Source: CAWKGC01 sp963849005
GTDB lineage: Bacteria > Pseudomonadota > Gammaproteobacteria > Burkholderiales > Usitatibacteraceae
Reading direction: 5' to 3'
Assembly: GCA_963849005.1 (NCBI GenBank)
Contig: CAWKGC010000023.1
Span: 496,001 to 560,000, forward strand
Length of the DNA stretch: 64,000 bases
This document shows positions 8,529-18,590 of this stretch, piece by piece. Position 1 is the first letter of the stretch; the number at the start of each line of letters is the position of its first letter. The notes beneath the pieces were generated by a model. The model worked only from the letters and a program-made list of their open reading frames with translations. It was not told the origin of the DNA and made no database searches. The position numbers and the translations under genes are program-made.

Positions 8529-10165
8529 TTGGAAGCATACGACGTACTGATCATCGGCTCGCGGCCTCGCCGGCCTGTCCCTGGCGCTGCGGCTCGCCCC
8601 GCAGCTGCGCATTGCGCTTGTAACCAAGCAGCGAGCTCCTCGACGGCGCCATCGCAACTGGGCGCAGGGCGGCATCGCCGCCGTGCTCGACAACGACGAC
8701 TCGGTCGAGCACCACATCCGCGACACGCTGGTCGCCGGCGCGGGGCTCTGCAACGAAGAGACCGTGCGCTTCGTGGTCGAGCGCGGCCGGCGCTCGCGTC
8801 GAGTGGCTGGTCGGGCACGGCGTGGCGTTCACGCGCGACGCGGACAAGCGCGAACGAGCTGCACCTCACGCGCGAAGGCGGCCACAGCCACCGCCGCATC
8901 GTCCACGCCGCCGACGCCACCGGCCATGCGGTGCAGGAGACGCTGTCGGGCAGGTGCGAGCGCACCCCAACATCGACGCTCCTCGAGCGGCACATCGCGA
9001 TCGACCTGATCACCGTCGGCCAAGCTCGGCAAGGCCGGCAACCGCTGCCTCGGCGCCTACGTCTTCGACAAGCGGCACGGGCAAGGTGAAGACCATCGCG
9101 GCGCGCGCATACCGTGCTCGCCACGGGCGGCGCCGGCAAGGTCTACCTCTACACCACCAATCCCGACATCGCCACCGGCGACGGCATCGCCATGGCCTGG
9201 CGCGCCGGCTGCCCGGTGGCGAACATGGAGTTCATCCAGTTCCACCCGACCTGCCTGTACCACCCGCAGGCCAAGTCGTTCCTGATCACCGAGGCGGTGC
9301 GCGGCGAAGGCGGCCTGCTCAAGCTGCCCGAACGGCGACGCGCTTCATGCCGCGCCACGACGAGCGCGCCGAGCTGGCGCCGCGCGACATCGTGGCGCGC
9401 GCCATCGACTTCGAGATGAAGAAGCGCGGCCTCGACTGCGTCTACCTCGACATCACGCACAAGGGCGCGGACTTCGTCAAGTCGCACTTTCCCGAACATC
9501 CACGCCAAGCTGCCTCGAGCTCGGCATCGACATCACGCACGAGCCGATCCCGGTGGTGCCGGCCGCGCACTACACCTGCGGCGGGGTGGTGATCGACCTG
9601 CACGCGCGCACCGACCTGCCCGGCCTGTATGCGCTCGGCGAGGTCGCCTGCACCGGCCTGCACGGCGCCAACCGCCTGGCCTCGCAACTCGCTGCTCGAA
9701 TGCCTGGTGTTCGCCGAGGCCGCCGCCGAGCGACATCATGGCGCACCGCGGCGCCCGCGGTCGCCCGCGCTGCCCGGAATGGGACGAAAGCCGCGTCACC
9801 GACGCCGACGAGGAAGTGGTGATCGCCCACAACTGGGACGAATTGCGCCGCTTCATGTGGAGACTATGTCGGCATCGTGCGCACCACCAAGCGGCTGGAG
9901 CGCGCGCGCCACCGCATCGAGCTGCTGCAGCAGGAGATCGACGAGTACTATTCGCAACTTCCGCGTCACCACCGACCTGATCGAGCTGCGCAACCTCGTG
10001 CTGACGGCCGAACTGATCGTGCACTGCGCGCAGTCGCGCAAGGAAAGCCGCGGGCTGCACTTCAGCGTCGACTATCCGCAGACGCTGCCGGTCGCCGTCG
10101 ACACGGTGCTCGTGCCGCCCCGCCACCGTCCGCGGAAGATGGCGGCGGCGGGGAGCAAGCCATGA
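8529..10165 (+). CDS. nadB: L-aspartate oxidase (many frameshifts)
   Basis: FAD enzyme that oxidises L-aspartate to iminoaspartate, the first step of NAD synthesis. The start TTG at 8529 (LEAYDVLIIGS) is preceded by GAGG. Recognisable blocks lie in alternating frames: the Rossmann FAD motif, NWAQGGIAAVLDNDDSVEHH, HSHRRIVHAADATGHA, VLATGGAGKVY, FIQFHPTCLYHP, ITEAVRGEGG, and GLYALGEVACTGLHGANRLAS. At least a dozen single-base indels interrupt about 1.6 kb, e.g. an extra C in the first FAD loop. The protein content is complete and conserved, so I read this as poor sequence rather than decay. The stop overlaps the next gene (ATGA). Confidence 0.88.
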
Positions 10166-11628
10166 GCGCCCTGCTGCTTCCCGCCGCCGAGATACGCGCC
10201 GTCGAGGCGCGCGCCCGCGGCAAGGGCGAGCCGCTGATGCTGAGGGCGGGCCGCGCGACGGCGCAGTTCGCCGCGCGCATTGCCGGGGATACCGGCGAGC
10301 CGGTGCTGGTGGTCGCCGGGCCCGGCAACAACGGCGGCGATGCCTGGGTCGCGGCGCGCTTCCTCCAGCAGGCATTCCACCGCGTCACCGTGCTGGATGC
10401 GGGGGCAGCGAAGCCGCTCGCCGACCCGGTGGCTCGCGAGGCCAAGGCCGCGTTCACCGGCAACGTCGCTAGCGAATGGCCGGACGCGCACTTCTCGCTC
10501 ATCATCGACGGCCTGTTCGGCATCGGGCTTTCGCGCACGTCGCGGCGAATTTCGCGGCCCTCGTCGAGCGCATCAACGCATCGAACACGCCGGTGCTGTC
10601 GATCGACCTGCCCAGCGGCATCGACAGCGACACCGGCTGCATCCGCGGCTGCGCGGTGAACGCGGACCATACGCTCACTTTCATCGCGCTCAAGCCGGGC
10701 CTGTACACCGCCGACGGGCCCGACCACGCCGGCGCGATCACGCTCGATAACCTCGGGGTGGACGACGAACTCGAGGGCATCATGGGCGGCACCCTGCTTA
10801 CGCGGGCCGCTGTCGCCGGCTGGCTCCCGCCCCGCCGCAGGAACACGCACAAGGGCAGCTTCGGCGGCGTGGCGGTGATCGGCGGCGCCGACGGCATGGT
10901 GGGCGCGCCCCTGCTCGCCAGCCGCGCGGCGCTCTACCTTGGCGCGGGCAAGAGTTTCTGCGGCCTGCTCGCCTCGGACTCGCGCAGCGTCGATCCGGTA
11001 GCCCCGGAGATCATGCTGCGGCCCGGTGGAGCACCTCCTCGACCTGCCCGATGTTTCGGTCGTGGTGATCGGCCCGGGCATGGGGCACTCGCAGCGCGCA
11101 CGCGCCGCGTTGCACGCCGCGCTCATGCACAAGTTTCCCCTGGTGGTCGATGCCGACGGCCTCAACCTGCTGGCCAGCGACGAGGAATTGCGCGCGCTGC
11201 TCTCGCGCCGCGAAGCGCCGACGGTGCTCACGCCCCACCCGGGCGAGGCGGCACGGCTGCTCGGCGTGAAGACCGAGGCCGTGCAGAGCAACCGCGTCGC
11301 CGCCTCCGTCAAGCTGGCGTCGCTGCTCAAGTGCGAGATCGTGCTGAAAGGCGCGGGCTCCATCGTCGTCTCTCCCGACGGCAGCTGGTCGATCAACGCG
11401 ACCGGCAACCCCGGAATGGCCAGCGCCGGCATGGGCGACACGCTCTCCGGAATGATCGGCGCGCTCCTCGCGCAAGGGCTGGACGCCGGCCGCGCGGCAC
11501 GCTTCGGCGTCTGCCTGCACGGCGCGGCTGCCGACCTGCTTGCCGAAGAAGGCGAAGGCCCGCTGGGAATCACCGCAGGCGAGGTCGGCAAGGCCGCCCG
11601 CCGCGTCCTCAACAGCTGGATGCGCTAG
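10162..11628 (+). CDS. nnrD: bifunctional NAD(P)H-hydrate epimerase / ADP-dependent dehydratase (two frameshifts)
   Basis: Repairs hydrated NADH and NADPH. The N-terminal YjeF_N epimerase domain shows VLVVAGPGNNGGDAWVAAR and, after a frame change near 10540, PVLSIDLPSGIDSDTG. The C-terminal kinase-like dehydratase shows HKGSFGGVAVIGG, then, after a second frame change near 11020, VVVIGPGMG, TVLTPHPGEAARLLG and the GNPGMASAGMGDTLSGMI signature. About 488 residues in total, the usual length for the fused form. It is coupled to nadB, so both genes serve NAD metabolism. Its TAG stop is embedded in a GGGGTCAGACCCC palindrome. Confidence 0.92.
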
Positions 11629-11640
11629 GGGTCAGACCCC
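11628..11640. repeat. short GGGGTCAG palindrome
   Basis: GGGGTCAGACCCC spans the gap between the convergent nnrD and crcB stops. It carries the same GGGGTCAG head as the longer palindromic repeats at 17253, 60317 and 62539, here with the two heads collapsed onto each other. It could be a minimal or degenerate copy, or a bidirectional termination hairpin. Confidence 0.5.
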
Positions 11641-11641
11641 G

Positions 11642-12025
11642 TCAGCGCAGCATCCGCCAGGTGGCGATGCCCAGCGCCGTCATGAAGAGCGACCCGCCGA
11701 GGTGGGCGACGCTGTGGGTGATGGCCCAGCCGTACTCGCCGCGCAGCATCATCGTCACGGACTCGGCGGAAAACGTCGAGAACGTGGTCAGCCCGCCAAG
11801 GAATCCGGTGACGATGAAAAGCCGCCATTCCGGCGAGATGCCGGTGCGGTCGCTGAACAGAGCGATCGCCACGCCGACCGCATAACCGCCGATCAGGTTG
11901 GCGGCCAGCGTGCCGAGCGGAAGCTGCGGCGCGCGCTCGTTCAGCCACATTCCCAGTCCCCAGCGCAGCCACGCGCCGAGCACTGCGCCGATCGCCACTG
12001 CGATCGCCGGGCCGACGAAGCTCAT
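11642..12025 (-). CDS. crcB: fluoride ion channel CrcB
   Basis: A 127-residue membrane protein with four hydrophobic helices. It shows the Fluc/CrcB signatures GAVLGAWLRWGLG (residues 13-25), GTLAANLIGGYAVG with the pore asparagine, and TGFLGGLTTFSTFSAE with the phenylalanine box and the TTFST motif. Fluc channels export fluoride as dual-topology dimers. No fluoride riboswitch is visible: the ATG (12023-12025) overlaps the stop of the upstream thioesterase gene by 4 bases, so it is translated from a shared message. Confidence 0.95.
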   Translation of the reverse strand: MSFVGPAIAVAIGAVLGAWLRWGLGMWLNERAPQLPLGTLAANLIGGYAVGVAIALFSDRTGISPEWRLFIVTGFLGGLTTFSTFSAESVTMMLRGEYGWAITHSVAHLGGSLFMTALGIATWRMLR

Positions 12026-12429
12026 GGGAACAAGCTGCGCAGCGCGTCGGGCACGCGCAGCGTCTTTCCCGAATCGTAGTCGAGCCAGACGATCACGAAC
12101 TCGGCGTCCGCGTAGCGCTGCGACGGATCGGCGCGATCGACGATCTCGCCGCCGATCGTGAAGCTTGCGCCGCCGACCTTGTCGCGGTCACGGTCACGTC
12201 GATCTCGCAGGGATAGGTGATCGCCTTCAGGTAATTGACGGTGGCCTTGGCGAGGATCGGCCCCTCCCCGCTCCCGTTAATGTCGATGCCCAGTCGCCTT
12301 CCACCAATCGAATCGCGCCTGTTCGAAATAGGTCAGGTAGGCGGCATTGTTGACATGGCCCATCGCGTCCATGTCGCCCCAGCGCACGGAGATCGGCATC
12401 TTGTGCAGCAAAGTGTTCGGTTCCGGCAT
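12022..12429 (-). CDS. 4HBT-family acyl-CoA thioesterase (frameshifted)
   Basis: A hot-dog fold thioesterase of the YbgC/FcbC type. The N-terminus (PISVRWGDMDAMGHVNNAAY, then YFEQARFDWW) holds the catalytic aspartate region of the family. The frame breaks near 12300 and again near 12185; the C-terminus reads YADAEFVIVWLDYDSGKT and ends in a TGA overlapping crcB. About 135 residues when repaired. Substrate not determinable; members hydrolyse short or medium acyl-CoAs. Placed after the Fe-S oxidoreductase gene on the same strand, which suggests acyl-CoA metabolism. Confidence 0.8.
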
Positions 12430-12451
12430 TCTTTTCCGCGCCAGTGAAGTT

Positions 12452-14449
12452 TCACGATGCGATCGCCTCGGCCACCAGCTCCGCGATGTCGCGCGTCGCG
12501 ACGCGCTCCTCCGCCCCCTTCGAAGCCACGCCGTCGCGCAGCATTATCGCGCAGTAAGGGCAGGCCGTGGCGATCACCGCCGGTTCGCGCTCGAGCGCCT
12601 GTTCCGCGCGAAGCACGTTGATGCGCTTGCCCGTGTTCTCCTCCATCCACATGCGCGCCCCGCCCGCGCCGCAGCACATGGCGTGGTCGCGGTTCAGCGC
12701 GAACTCCAGCGGCGCATCCGACGTCACGGTGGAAAGAACCCGGCGCGGCGCTTCGTATTCGCCGTTGTGGCGGGCGAGGTAGCAAGGCTCGTGGTAGATC
12801 ACGCGCTGGAAGGCCTTGCGCGGCTTGATGCGTCCTGCCGCGATGAGTTGGTCGATCAGCTGCGTGTGGTGCAGCACTTCGAACCTGCCGCCGAACTCCG
12901 CGTACTCGTTCTTCAGCGAATTGAAGGCGTGCGGGTCGCAGGTCACGATGCGCGTCACTTTCAGGCCCTTGAGCGTATCGGCAAGCGCATGGGCGAGCGT
13001 TTGGAAGAGCATTTCGTTGCCCGCGCGCCGCACGCATTCGCCGGTCGAGGTCTCGCGCTCGCCCAGGATCGCGAAGCTGACGCCTGCGGCGCGCAGGATC
13101 GCGACGAAGGCCTTGGCCACCTTCTGGCTCTTCAGGTCGAAGGACTGCGCCGACCCGACATAGAACAACCAGTCGAACTGCGACGCCTGTTCCGCGCTTT
13201 GGAGCACCGGGACGCCGAGCTCGCGCGCCCAGTCGCCGCGCGTGTCGGCGGGAAGTCCCCACGGGTTCGACTGGCTTTCGTACGCGTCGAAGACCGCCTT
13301 GAGTTCCGCGGGGAACGCGCCCTCCATCATCACCTGGTGCTGGCGCAGCTTGAAGAAGCGCGCGAGGTGCTCGAGCCCGATGGGGCACGATCGTTCGCAA
13401 TAGCCGCAGGTCGTGCAGGCCCAGAGCGCCTCCTCGGAGATGACCTTGCCGACAAGCGGCGGCAACTCGGTCTCGCGACCCGCGACGAGCGGCTCGCGCA
13501 CCTCTACAAGGTGGCGCTTCAAGCTGTCGTTCACCCACTTGAGGGCAAGCGGCTTGCCGGTAAGGAAGGTCGGGCACGCATCCTTGCAGCGGCCGCATTC
13601 GGTGCAGGTGAACGCGTCGAGGCCCTCTTTCCATGTCAGGTCCGCCGCCGTGCGCACTCCGACCTTCATGTCGTCTTCGCCCTCGCCCGCCATGATCTTC
13701 TCGAGGTCCACCGAGGGGACGGTGTTCAACGGCGCATCGCGGCCGAAGAACACCGCGGGCAGCGCGGTGACGATGTGGAAATGCTCGCCTGCGGGGATCA
13801 GCACGAGGAACGAGAACACCGTGAGCATCTGCACCCAGTAGAAGAAGTGCATGCCGGCCATGAGGGCATCCGGCGGCAGGCCCGCGAAGAGCGCCGCGAC
13901 CGCGCCGCCCACCACGGCAAAGCTGCGCTCATGCGCGATGCCGGGATCGCCCGCGTAGTAGGCAAAGCGCATCCCGTCGAAGAGGAAATCCGTGACCATG
14001 ATGGCGAGGATCAGCGAGAGCACCACGAGCGCCTCGCGATTGGGCTCGAGCCGCGCCGGCTTCACCACCAGCCGCCGCCAGAACGCATAGAGCACGGCCA
14101 GCGTCACCGCGACCTCGACGAAATCCTTGAACGTCGCGTAGATGCCGCCCGCAAGCCCCGGGATGACGATGAGCGGGTCGTAGCCGATCGCGATGAGGTG
14201 GAGCTTCCTCACCAGCAGCGCCATGAAGCCGAGGAAGATCACCGCATGCATGATGCCGGGGCGCGGCTCGCCCGAGATCATGCGCGACTGCGCGAAGCCC
14301 ATGCCGAAGAGCCTCGCGATGCGCCGCCCCGGCAGGTCCCAGCGCACCTCGGGCTGCAGGCTCGCGACAATGGCGATCTTGCGCCAGGCGAGGAAGGCAA
14401 AGCCGGCAAAGCCAAGTATCATGACGAGCGTGATCGCCCAGGGTCCCAT
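12452..14449 (-). CDS. membrane-bound heterodisulfide-reductase-like Fe-S oxidoreductase
   Basis: A 665-residue protein. About residues 1-270 are membrane helices resembling the NarI-type cytochrome b domain. A pair of [4Fe-4S] motifs follows (CTECGRCKDACPT near 285 and CTTCGYCERSCPI near 355), then a CCG-domain region ending in EPCYLARHNGEYE and MCCGAGGARMWMEE. This architecture is that of the membrane Fe-S oxidoreductases proposed to pass electrons from electron-transfer flavoprotein to quinone. It is divergently transcribed from an ETF-ubiquinone oxidoreductase gene, with 113 bases between starts, supporting a role in fatty-acid or amino-acid oxidation. Electron donor inferred. Confidence 0.85.
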   Translation of the reverse strand: MGPWAITLVMILGFAGFAFLAWRKIAIVASLQPEVRWDLPGRRIARLFGMGFAQSRMISGEPRPGIMHAVIFLGFMALLVRKLHLIAIGYDPLIVIPGLAGGIYATFKDFVEVAVTLAVLYAFWRRLVVKPARLEPNREALVVLSLILAIMVTDFLFDGMRFAYYAGDPGIAHERSFAVVGGAVAALFAGLPPDALMAGMHFFYWVQMLTVFSFLVLIPAGEHFHIVTALPAVFFGRDAPLNTVPSVDLEKIMAGEGEDDMKVGVRTAADLTWKEGLDAFTCTECGRCKDACPTFLTGKPLALKWVNDSLKRHLVEVREPLVAGRETELPPLVGKVISEEALWACTTCGYCERSCPIGLEHLARFFKLRQHQVMMEGAFPAELKAVFDAYESQSNPWGLPADTRGDWARELGVPVLQSAEQASQFDWLFYVGSAQSFDLKSQKVAKAFVAILRAAGVSFAILGERETSTGECVRRAGNEMLFQTLAHALADTLKGLKVTRIVTCDPHAFNSLKNEYAEFGGRFEVLHHTQLIDQLIAAGRIKPRKAFQRVIYHEPCYLARHNGEYEAPRRVLSTVTSDAPLEFALNRDHAMCCGAGGARMWMEENTGKRINVLRAEQALEREPAVIATACPYCAIMLRDGVASKGAEERVATRDIAELVAEAIAS

Positions 14450-14562
14450 GTCGTTCCTTGGTGCCGGTCATGGCCGGTCCGCCCTGACAATACCGAATCG
14501 CGGCGAATGCCGGGCATGAGCCAAGTCAAACAACCCCCGAATCGCCCCTCAAGGAGCCCTGG

Positions 14563-16187
14563 TTGCAGCGCGAATCCATGGAATACGACGTGGTGGTGGT
14601 CGGCGGCGGCCCGTCGGGTCTCGCTTGCGCGATCCGCCTGCGCCAGCTCGCGATCGAAAGCGGCCGCGAACTGTCGGTGTGCCTGCTCGAGAAGGGCTCG
14701 GAGATCGGCGCGCACATCCTGTCCGGCGCGGTATTCGAGCCGCGCTCGCTCGACGAACTCTTCCCCGACTGGAAGGAGCGCGGCGCCCCGCTCAACACCC
14801 CGGCGCGCGAGGACCGCTTCCTCTACCTCACCGAGACCGGCTCGTGGAGGCTGCCCACCCCGCCGCAACTGCACAACGCCGGCAACTACATCATCAGCCT
14901 CGGCAATCTCTGCCGCTGGCTCGGGCAGCAGGCCGAGGCGCTGGGCGTCGAGATCTATCCCGGATTCGCCGCCGCCGAAGTGCTTTACACGGAAGACGGC
15001 GCCGTGCGCGGAGTCGCCACGGGCGACATGGGCATCGGCAAGGACGGGACGCACACCGCGCGCTACCAGCCGGGCATCGAATTGCACGCGAAGCAGACCG
15101 TGTTCGCGGAAGGCTGCCGAGGCTCGCTCACGCAGGGGCTGTTCACGCGCTACAAGCTGCGCGACGGCTGCGACCCGCAGAGCTACAGCATCGGCCTGAA
15201 GGAACTCTGGGAAGTCGAGCCGTCGAAGCACCAGCCCGGACTGATCCTGCATTCGATGGGCTGGCCGCTCTCGAGCGACACCTACGGCGGCACCTTCCTC
15301 TACCACCTCGAGGAGAACCTCGTCTCGGTCGGCTTCGTCGTCGGCCTCGATTACGCCAACCCGTTCCTTTCGCCCTTCGAGGAACTGCAGCGTTTCAAGA
15401 CGCATCCCGCGATCCGCCCCGTGTTCGAAGGCGGCCGGCGCATCTCGTATGGCGCGCGGGCGGTGTCCTCGGGCGGTTTCCAGAGCATCCCCAGGCTCAC
15501 CTTTCCCGGCGGGCTCCTGGTCGGCGACACGGCCGGGTTCCTCAACCTGCCCAAGATCAAGGGCAGCCACACCGCGATGAAGTCCGGCATGACCGCCGCC
15601 GAGGCCCTCTTCGAGACGCTGGCCATGCCCGATGCCCGCGAGGCGGTCTCCTATCCGGACAAATTGCAGAAGACCTGGCTCTGGGACGAGCTTTACCGCG
15701 TGCGCAACATCCGTCCAGCTTCTACAAGGGGCGCTGGGCGGGGCTCGCGTATTCCGCGCTCGATACCTTCGTGCTGCGCGGCAAGGCGCCGTGGACCTTC
15801 CACAACACGCCCAACCACACCGCGCTCGCCAGGGCGGCCGACTCGAAGCCGATCGCCTATCCGAAGCCCGACGGCGCAATCACCTTCGACCGCCTCTCCT
15901 CGGTTTTCATCTCCAACACCAACCACGAAGAGGACCAGCCGGCGCACCTCACCTTGCGCGATCCGGCCGTACCCATTTCCGTAAACCTGGCGCTGTACGA
16001 TGCACCGGAGCAGCGCTACTGCCCGGCGGGCGTCTACGAGATCGTCACCGAGGCGGCGGGGCCGCGCCTGCAGATCAACGCCCAGAACTGCGTGCACTGC
16101 AAGACCTGCGACATCAAGGACCCGACGCAGAATATCGTGTGGGTTGTGCCGGAGGGTGGAGGCGGTCCAAACTACCCGAACATGTAG
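14563..16187 (+). CDS. electron transfer flavoprotein-ubiquinone oxidoreductase (one frameshift)
   Basis: A membrane-associated flavo-Fe-S protein that moves electrons from reduced ETF to ubiquinone. FAD motif VVVVGGGPSGLACAIRL near the N-terminus; GCRGSLT and GLLVGDTAGFLNLPKIKGSH are family signatures. The C-terminal ferredoxin-like domain binds one [4Fe-4S] with NCVHCKTCDIKDPTQNI. A single indel near 15712 separates residues 1-383 from the rest (SFYKGRWAGLAYSALDTF onwards). The start is TTG at 14563 because AAGGAG lies six bases upstream; an ATG 15 bases later is too far from it. Length about 540 residues, normal. Confidence 0.93.
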
Positions 16188-16226
16188 CGCAGACCGTTCG
16201 CGTAAACCAAAGCGAAGGAGGCAGCC

Positions 16227-16658
16227 ATGAAACCCGTTTCCGAATTGGTGAAGACCGGGCCGAAGCAGGTGATCTCGGTGCAGGCCGGCGATAGCGTTCT
16301 TGACGCAATCCGCGTGCTCGCCGAGAACGACGTCGGCGCCGTGACGGTGATGGAAGGCGAGCGGCTGGTCGGCATGTTTTCCGAGCGCGACTACACCCGC
16401 AAGGTCGTCCTGCAGGGCCGCTCTTCCAAGGACACCCTGGTCTCGGAGATCATGTCCTCCCCCGTGATCTCGGTGGGCCCGATGACCCGCACGCGCGAGT
16501 GCATGAAGTTGATGACGGAAAGGAACTTCCGGCACCTGCCGGTGGTGGAAGGCGGCCGAGTGATCGGCATGGTATCGATCCGCGACATCATCGGCGACAT
16601 CTGCGCCGAGCAGGCATTCGAGATCGAGCAGCTCGAGCAATACATCCATCGCAGTTGA
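16227..16658 (+). CDS. tandem CBS-domain protein
   Basis: A 143-residue protein made of two CBS motifs (about residues 10-62 and 75-130; LVGMFSERDYTRKV and VIGMVSIRDIIGD are the typical strand-helix ends). Such stand-alone pairs form adenosine-nucleotide-binding Bateman modules; target unknown. A strong AAGGAGG precedes the ATG. It follows the ETF-QO gene by 39 bases and precedes the DUF4337 gene by 19, so the three may be cotranscribed. Confidence 0.9.
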   Translation: MKPVSELVKTGPKQVISVQAGDSVLDAIRVLAENDVGAVTVMEGERLVGMFSERDYTRKVVLQGRSSKDTLVSEIMSSPVISVGPMTRTRECMKLMTERNFRHLPVVEGGRVIGMVSIRDIIGDICAEQAFEIEQLEQYIHRS

Positions 16659-16677
16659 ACCGAAAGGGCACGAACGC

Positions 16678-17244
16678 ATGTCAGGCAAGGAATTCCACGT
16701 TCACGGCGCGCACGACCACGAAGTCGAGCACGAGGCGCAAAAAGGCGGCCTCGGGCAGAAAATCGCGATCTTCACCGCCCTGCTGGCCACAGTCGGCGCG
16801 GTCGTGAGCTTTCTCGGCGGGCACACGCAGAACGAGGCGCTCTACTACAAGAACGAAGCGGTGCTGCAGCGCGCCGAGGCCTCCGACCAGTGGAACTACT
16901 ACCAGGCGAAGAGCATGAAGCAGAACCTCGCCGAGTTCGCCTCTTCCATGACGAACGACCCGGCCAAGGCCGAGTTCTACAAGGGCGAGGCGCTGCGCTA
17001 CTCGACGGAAAAGAAGGACATCGAGAAGAAGGCACGGGCGCTGGAGGCGGAGTCGAAGAAGTTCAACGACCGCGCGGAGCATGCGCTGCATCCGCACGAG
17101 CAGCTCGCGATCTCGATGACGCTCCTGCAGATCGCCATCGCGCTGGCCTCGATCACCGTGCTCACGAAAAAGACCTGGCTGCTCTACGGCGCCGGGCTCT
17201 CCGCGCTCGCCGGCGCCACGCTCGGCATCCTCGCCTGGTTCTGA
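16678..17244 (+). CDS. DUF4337 membrane protein
   Basis: A 188-residue protein. A histidine-rich N-terminus (HVHGAHDHEVEHE) is followed by one membrane helix (about 28-46), then an extended charged helical region (about 50-140; YYQAKSMKQNLAE, KKDIEKKARALEAESKKF) likely to form a coiled coil, and two C-terminal membrane helices (about 145-188). It matches the DUF4337 family, of unknown function. The stop is followed directly by the palindromic repeat cluster. Confidence 0.85.
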   Translation: MSGKEFHVHGAHDHEVEHEAQKGGLGQKIAIFTALLATVGAVVSFLGGHTQNEALYYKNEAVLQRAEASDQWNYYQAKSMKQNLAEFASSMTNDPAKAEFYKGEALRYSTEKKDIEKKARALEAESKKFNDRAEHALHPHEQLAISMTLLQIAIALASITVLTKKTWLLYGAGLSALAGATLGILAWF

Positions 17245-17252
17245 AAGATAAC

Positions 17253-17396
17253 GGGGTCAGGTTACATTTGGTCGAAAACGGGGTCAGAGTACATTTCCGA
17301 CCGGATCGCACAGCGATCCTTCGCGTCCGGAAATGTACTCTGACCCCGTTTTCGCGGAAATGTACTCTGACCCCGTTTACTTCCCCTGACCCCGTT
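17253..17396. repeat. cluster of GGGGTCAG palindromic repeats (REP-like)
   Basis: Five GGGGTCAG heads lie within about 145 bases: two forward (17253, 17280) and three reversed (near 17340, 17367 and 17384). The core is a perfect 19-bp inverted repeat: GGGGTCAGAGTACATTTCC at 17280-17298 against its complement at 17329-17347. The loop holds a smaller hairpin (GGATCG/CGATCC). A third tail-plus-head copy follows at about 17355-17373. It separates the DUF4337 gene from the V/A-ATPase operon. REP/REPIN-type identity is inference; no REP-associated transposase gene is in the window. Confidence 0.75.
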
Positions 17397-17477
17397 TTCC
17401 TCCCCGCCTTGATCCGAGTCAAATAGCGCCTACGCCCGAGGACTAGCCTGTAAAGGTACCCTCAGGAACGGCGTGCC

Positions 17478-17825
17478 ATGAACCCGCGTGAGAGGCCGGC
17501 AGTCGATCCGGTCGAGCGAGCCATCGCCTGCGTGCTCGATGCCGAGCGCGCCGCGCAGGAATCCATTGCCGCGGCCGTTGCCGCCGCGCAATCCCGCGTC
17601 AGTTCCGCCCGCGCCCAAGCCCGGCAAATCGCCGAGCGCGCCGAAGCGCGCGTCGCGCGAGCGCGCCAATCCGTCGAATCGCGAATCGCCTTGCACAAAG
17701 CGCAGGTCGACGCCCGCATCAACGCCCTGCGCGCCGACGCCGTGCCGCCCTCTGCCGAAGGCAAACGCATCGACCAAGCCGTGGCTGCGGTCGCCGCAGC
17801 CCTCACCACTGGAGCAAGGAAATGA
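17478..17825 (+). CDS. V/A-type ATPase peripheral-stalk subunit (G/H-like)
   Basis: A 115-residue protein predicted almost entirely helical and heptad-rich: an Ala/Arg/Glu-rich stretch from about residue 15 to 85 (SARAQARQIAERAEARVARA). This is the character of the V/A-ATPase G/H stalk subunit, which pairs with subunit E to hold the stator. Identity rests on composition and on being the first gene of the ATPase operon; low-complexity coiled coils cannot be told apart with certainty by eye. Its stop overlaps the next start. Confidence 0.65.
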   Translation: MNPRERPAVDPVERAIACVLDAERAAQESIAAAVAAAQSRVSSARAQARQIAERAEARVARARQSVESRIALHKAQVDARINALRADAVPPSAEGKRIDQAVAAVAAALTTGARK

Positions 17826-18590
17826 AAGCAGCCGGAAGCCTCGAATTCGCCCTCGCACGCATGCACGCCCGCATCGGACGGCGCCCGCCCGAAACCGCAT
17901 GGCGCGCGATCGAGCAATCGCGCGACATCGCGCCGATCCTCGACCTGTGCCGCGAAACCTCGCTGCAATCGGTCGTGCAGGGAGCTTCCTGCGCCCTGCG
18001 ACCTGCACAGCGTCGATCACGCAGTCCGCCTCGGCTGGCGGCGCGCCGTCGAGGACGCGCTCGCGTGGATGCCGCCTGAGTATTCCGACGCGCTGCAATG
18101 GTGCCGCCTCGTGCCCCTGTTCCCGGCAATTGCGCATCTCGCGCGGGGTGGCGAAGCGGCCGAGTGGATGCGGATCGACCTCGACCTTGCCGATCTGTGC
18201 GCGGCCGGCAGGGAGCAGCGCGCCGATCACGTCAAGCACGGCCCGCTTGCGCCACTCGCCATCGTCTGGAACGCCCCGGATCGCCTGCCCGAGGCCTGGA
18301 CCGCCGAGTGGCAGCGCCGCCTGCCGCCCGAGTCCCTCGAGGACACCGCGCTCGCCGGCCTTGCCCACGACCTCGAGCGCCATCTCGAGCGCTTCCAGGA
18401 CGCGAGCACCCACGAGGCGCCACAGTTGCGCAGCGAACTCGAGTCGCGCCTGCTGGCGACCTTTCGCCGCAACCCGCTGGAGAGCGCCGCGGTGTTCGCG
18501 TGGCTCGGTCTCACGGCGCTGGACCTGGAGCGCCTGCGCGGCGAACTCGCGCGCCGCCTCGCCTTTCCGCGGGCACGGCTGGTGACATGA
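17822..18590 (+). CDS. probable V/A-type ATPase subunit C (d-like), frameshifted
   Basis: Two pieces form one protein of about 255 residues: an N-terminal part (SLEFALARMHARIGRRPPETAW ... SLQSVV) and, after an indel near 17995, a C-terminal part starting LHSVDHAVRLGWRRAVEDALAW and ending RLAFPRARLVT. The sequence is helical and Arg/Leu-rich without a motif I can name. The call of subunit C, the funnel linking rotor to c-ring, comes from the operon: all other core subunits are accounted for and this size fits. The stop overlaps the subunit I start by 4 bases. Confidence 0.5.

Noticed and set aside
11642..12429. Fluoride riboswitch controlling crcB
   Set aside because: crcB is translationally coupled to the thioesterase gene with overlapping codons, leaving no leader for an aptamer.
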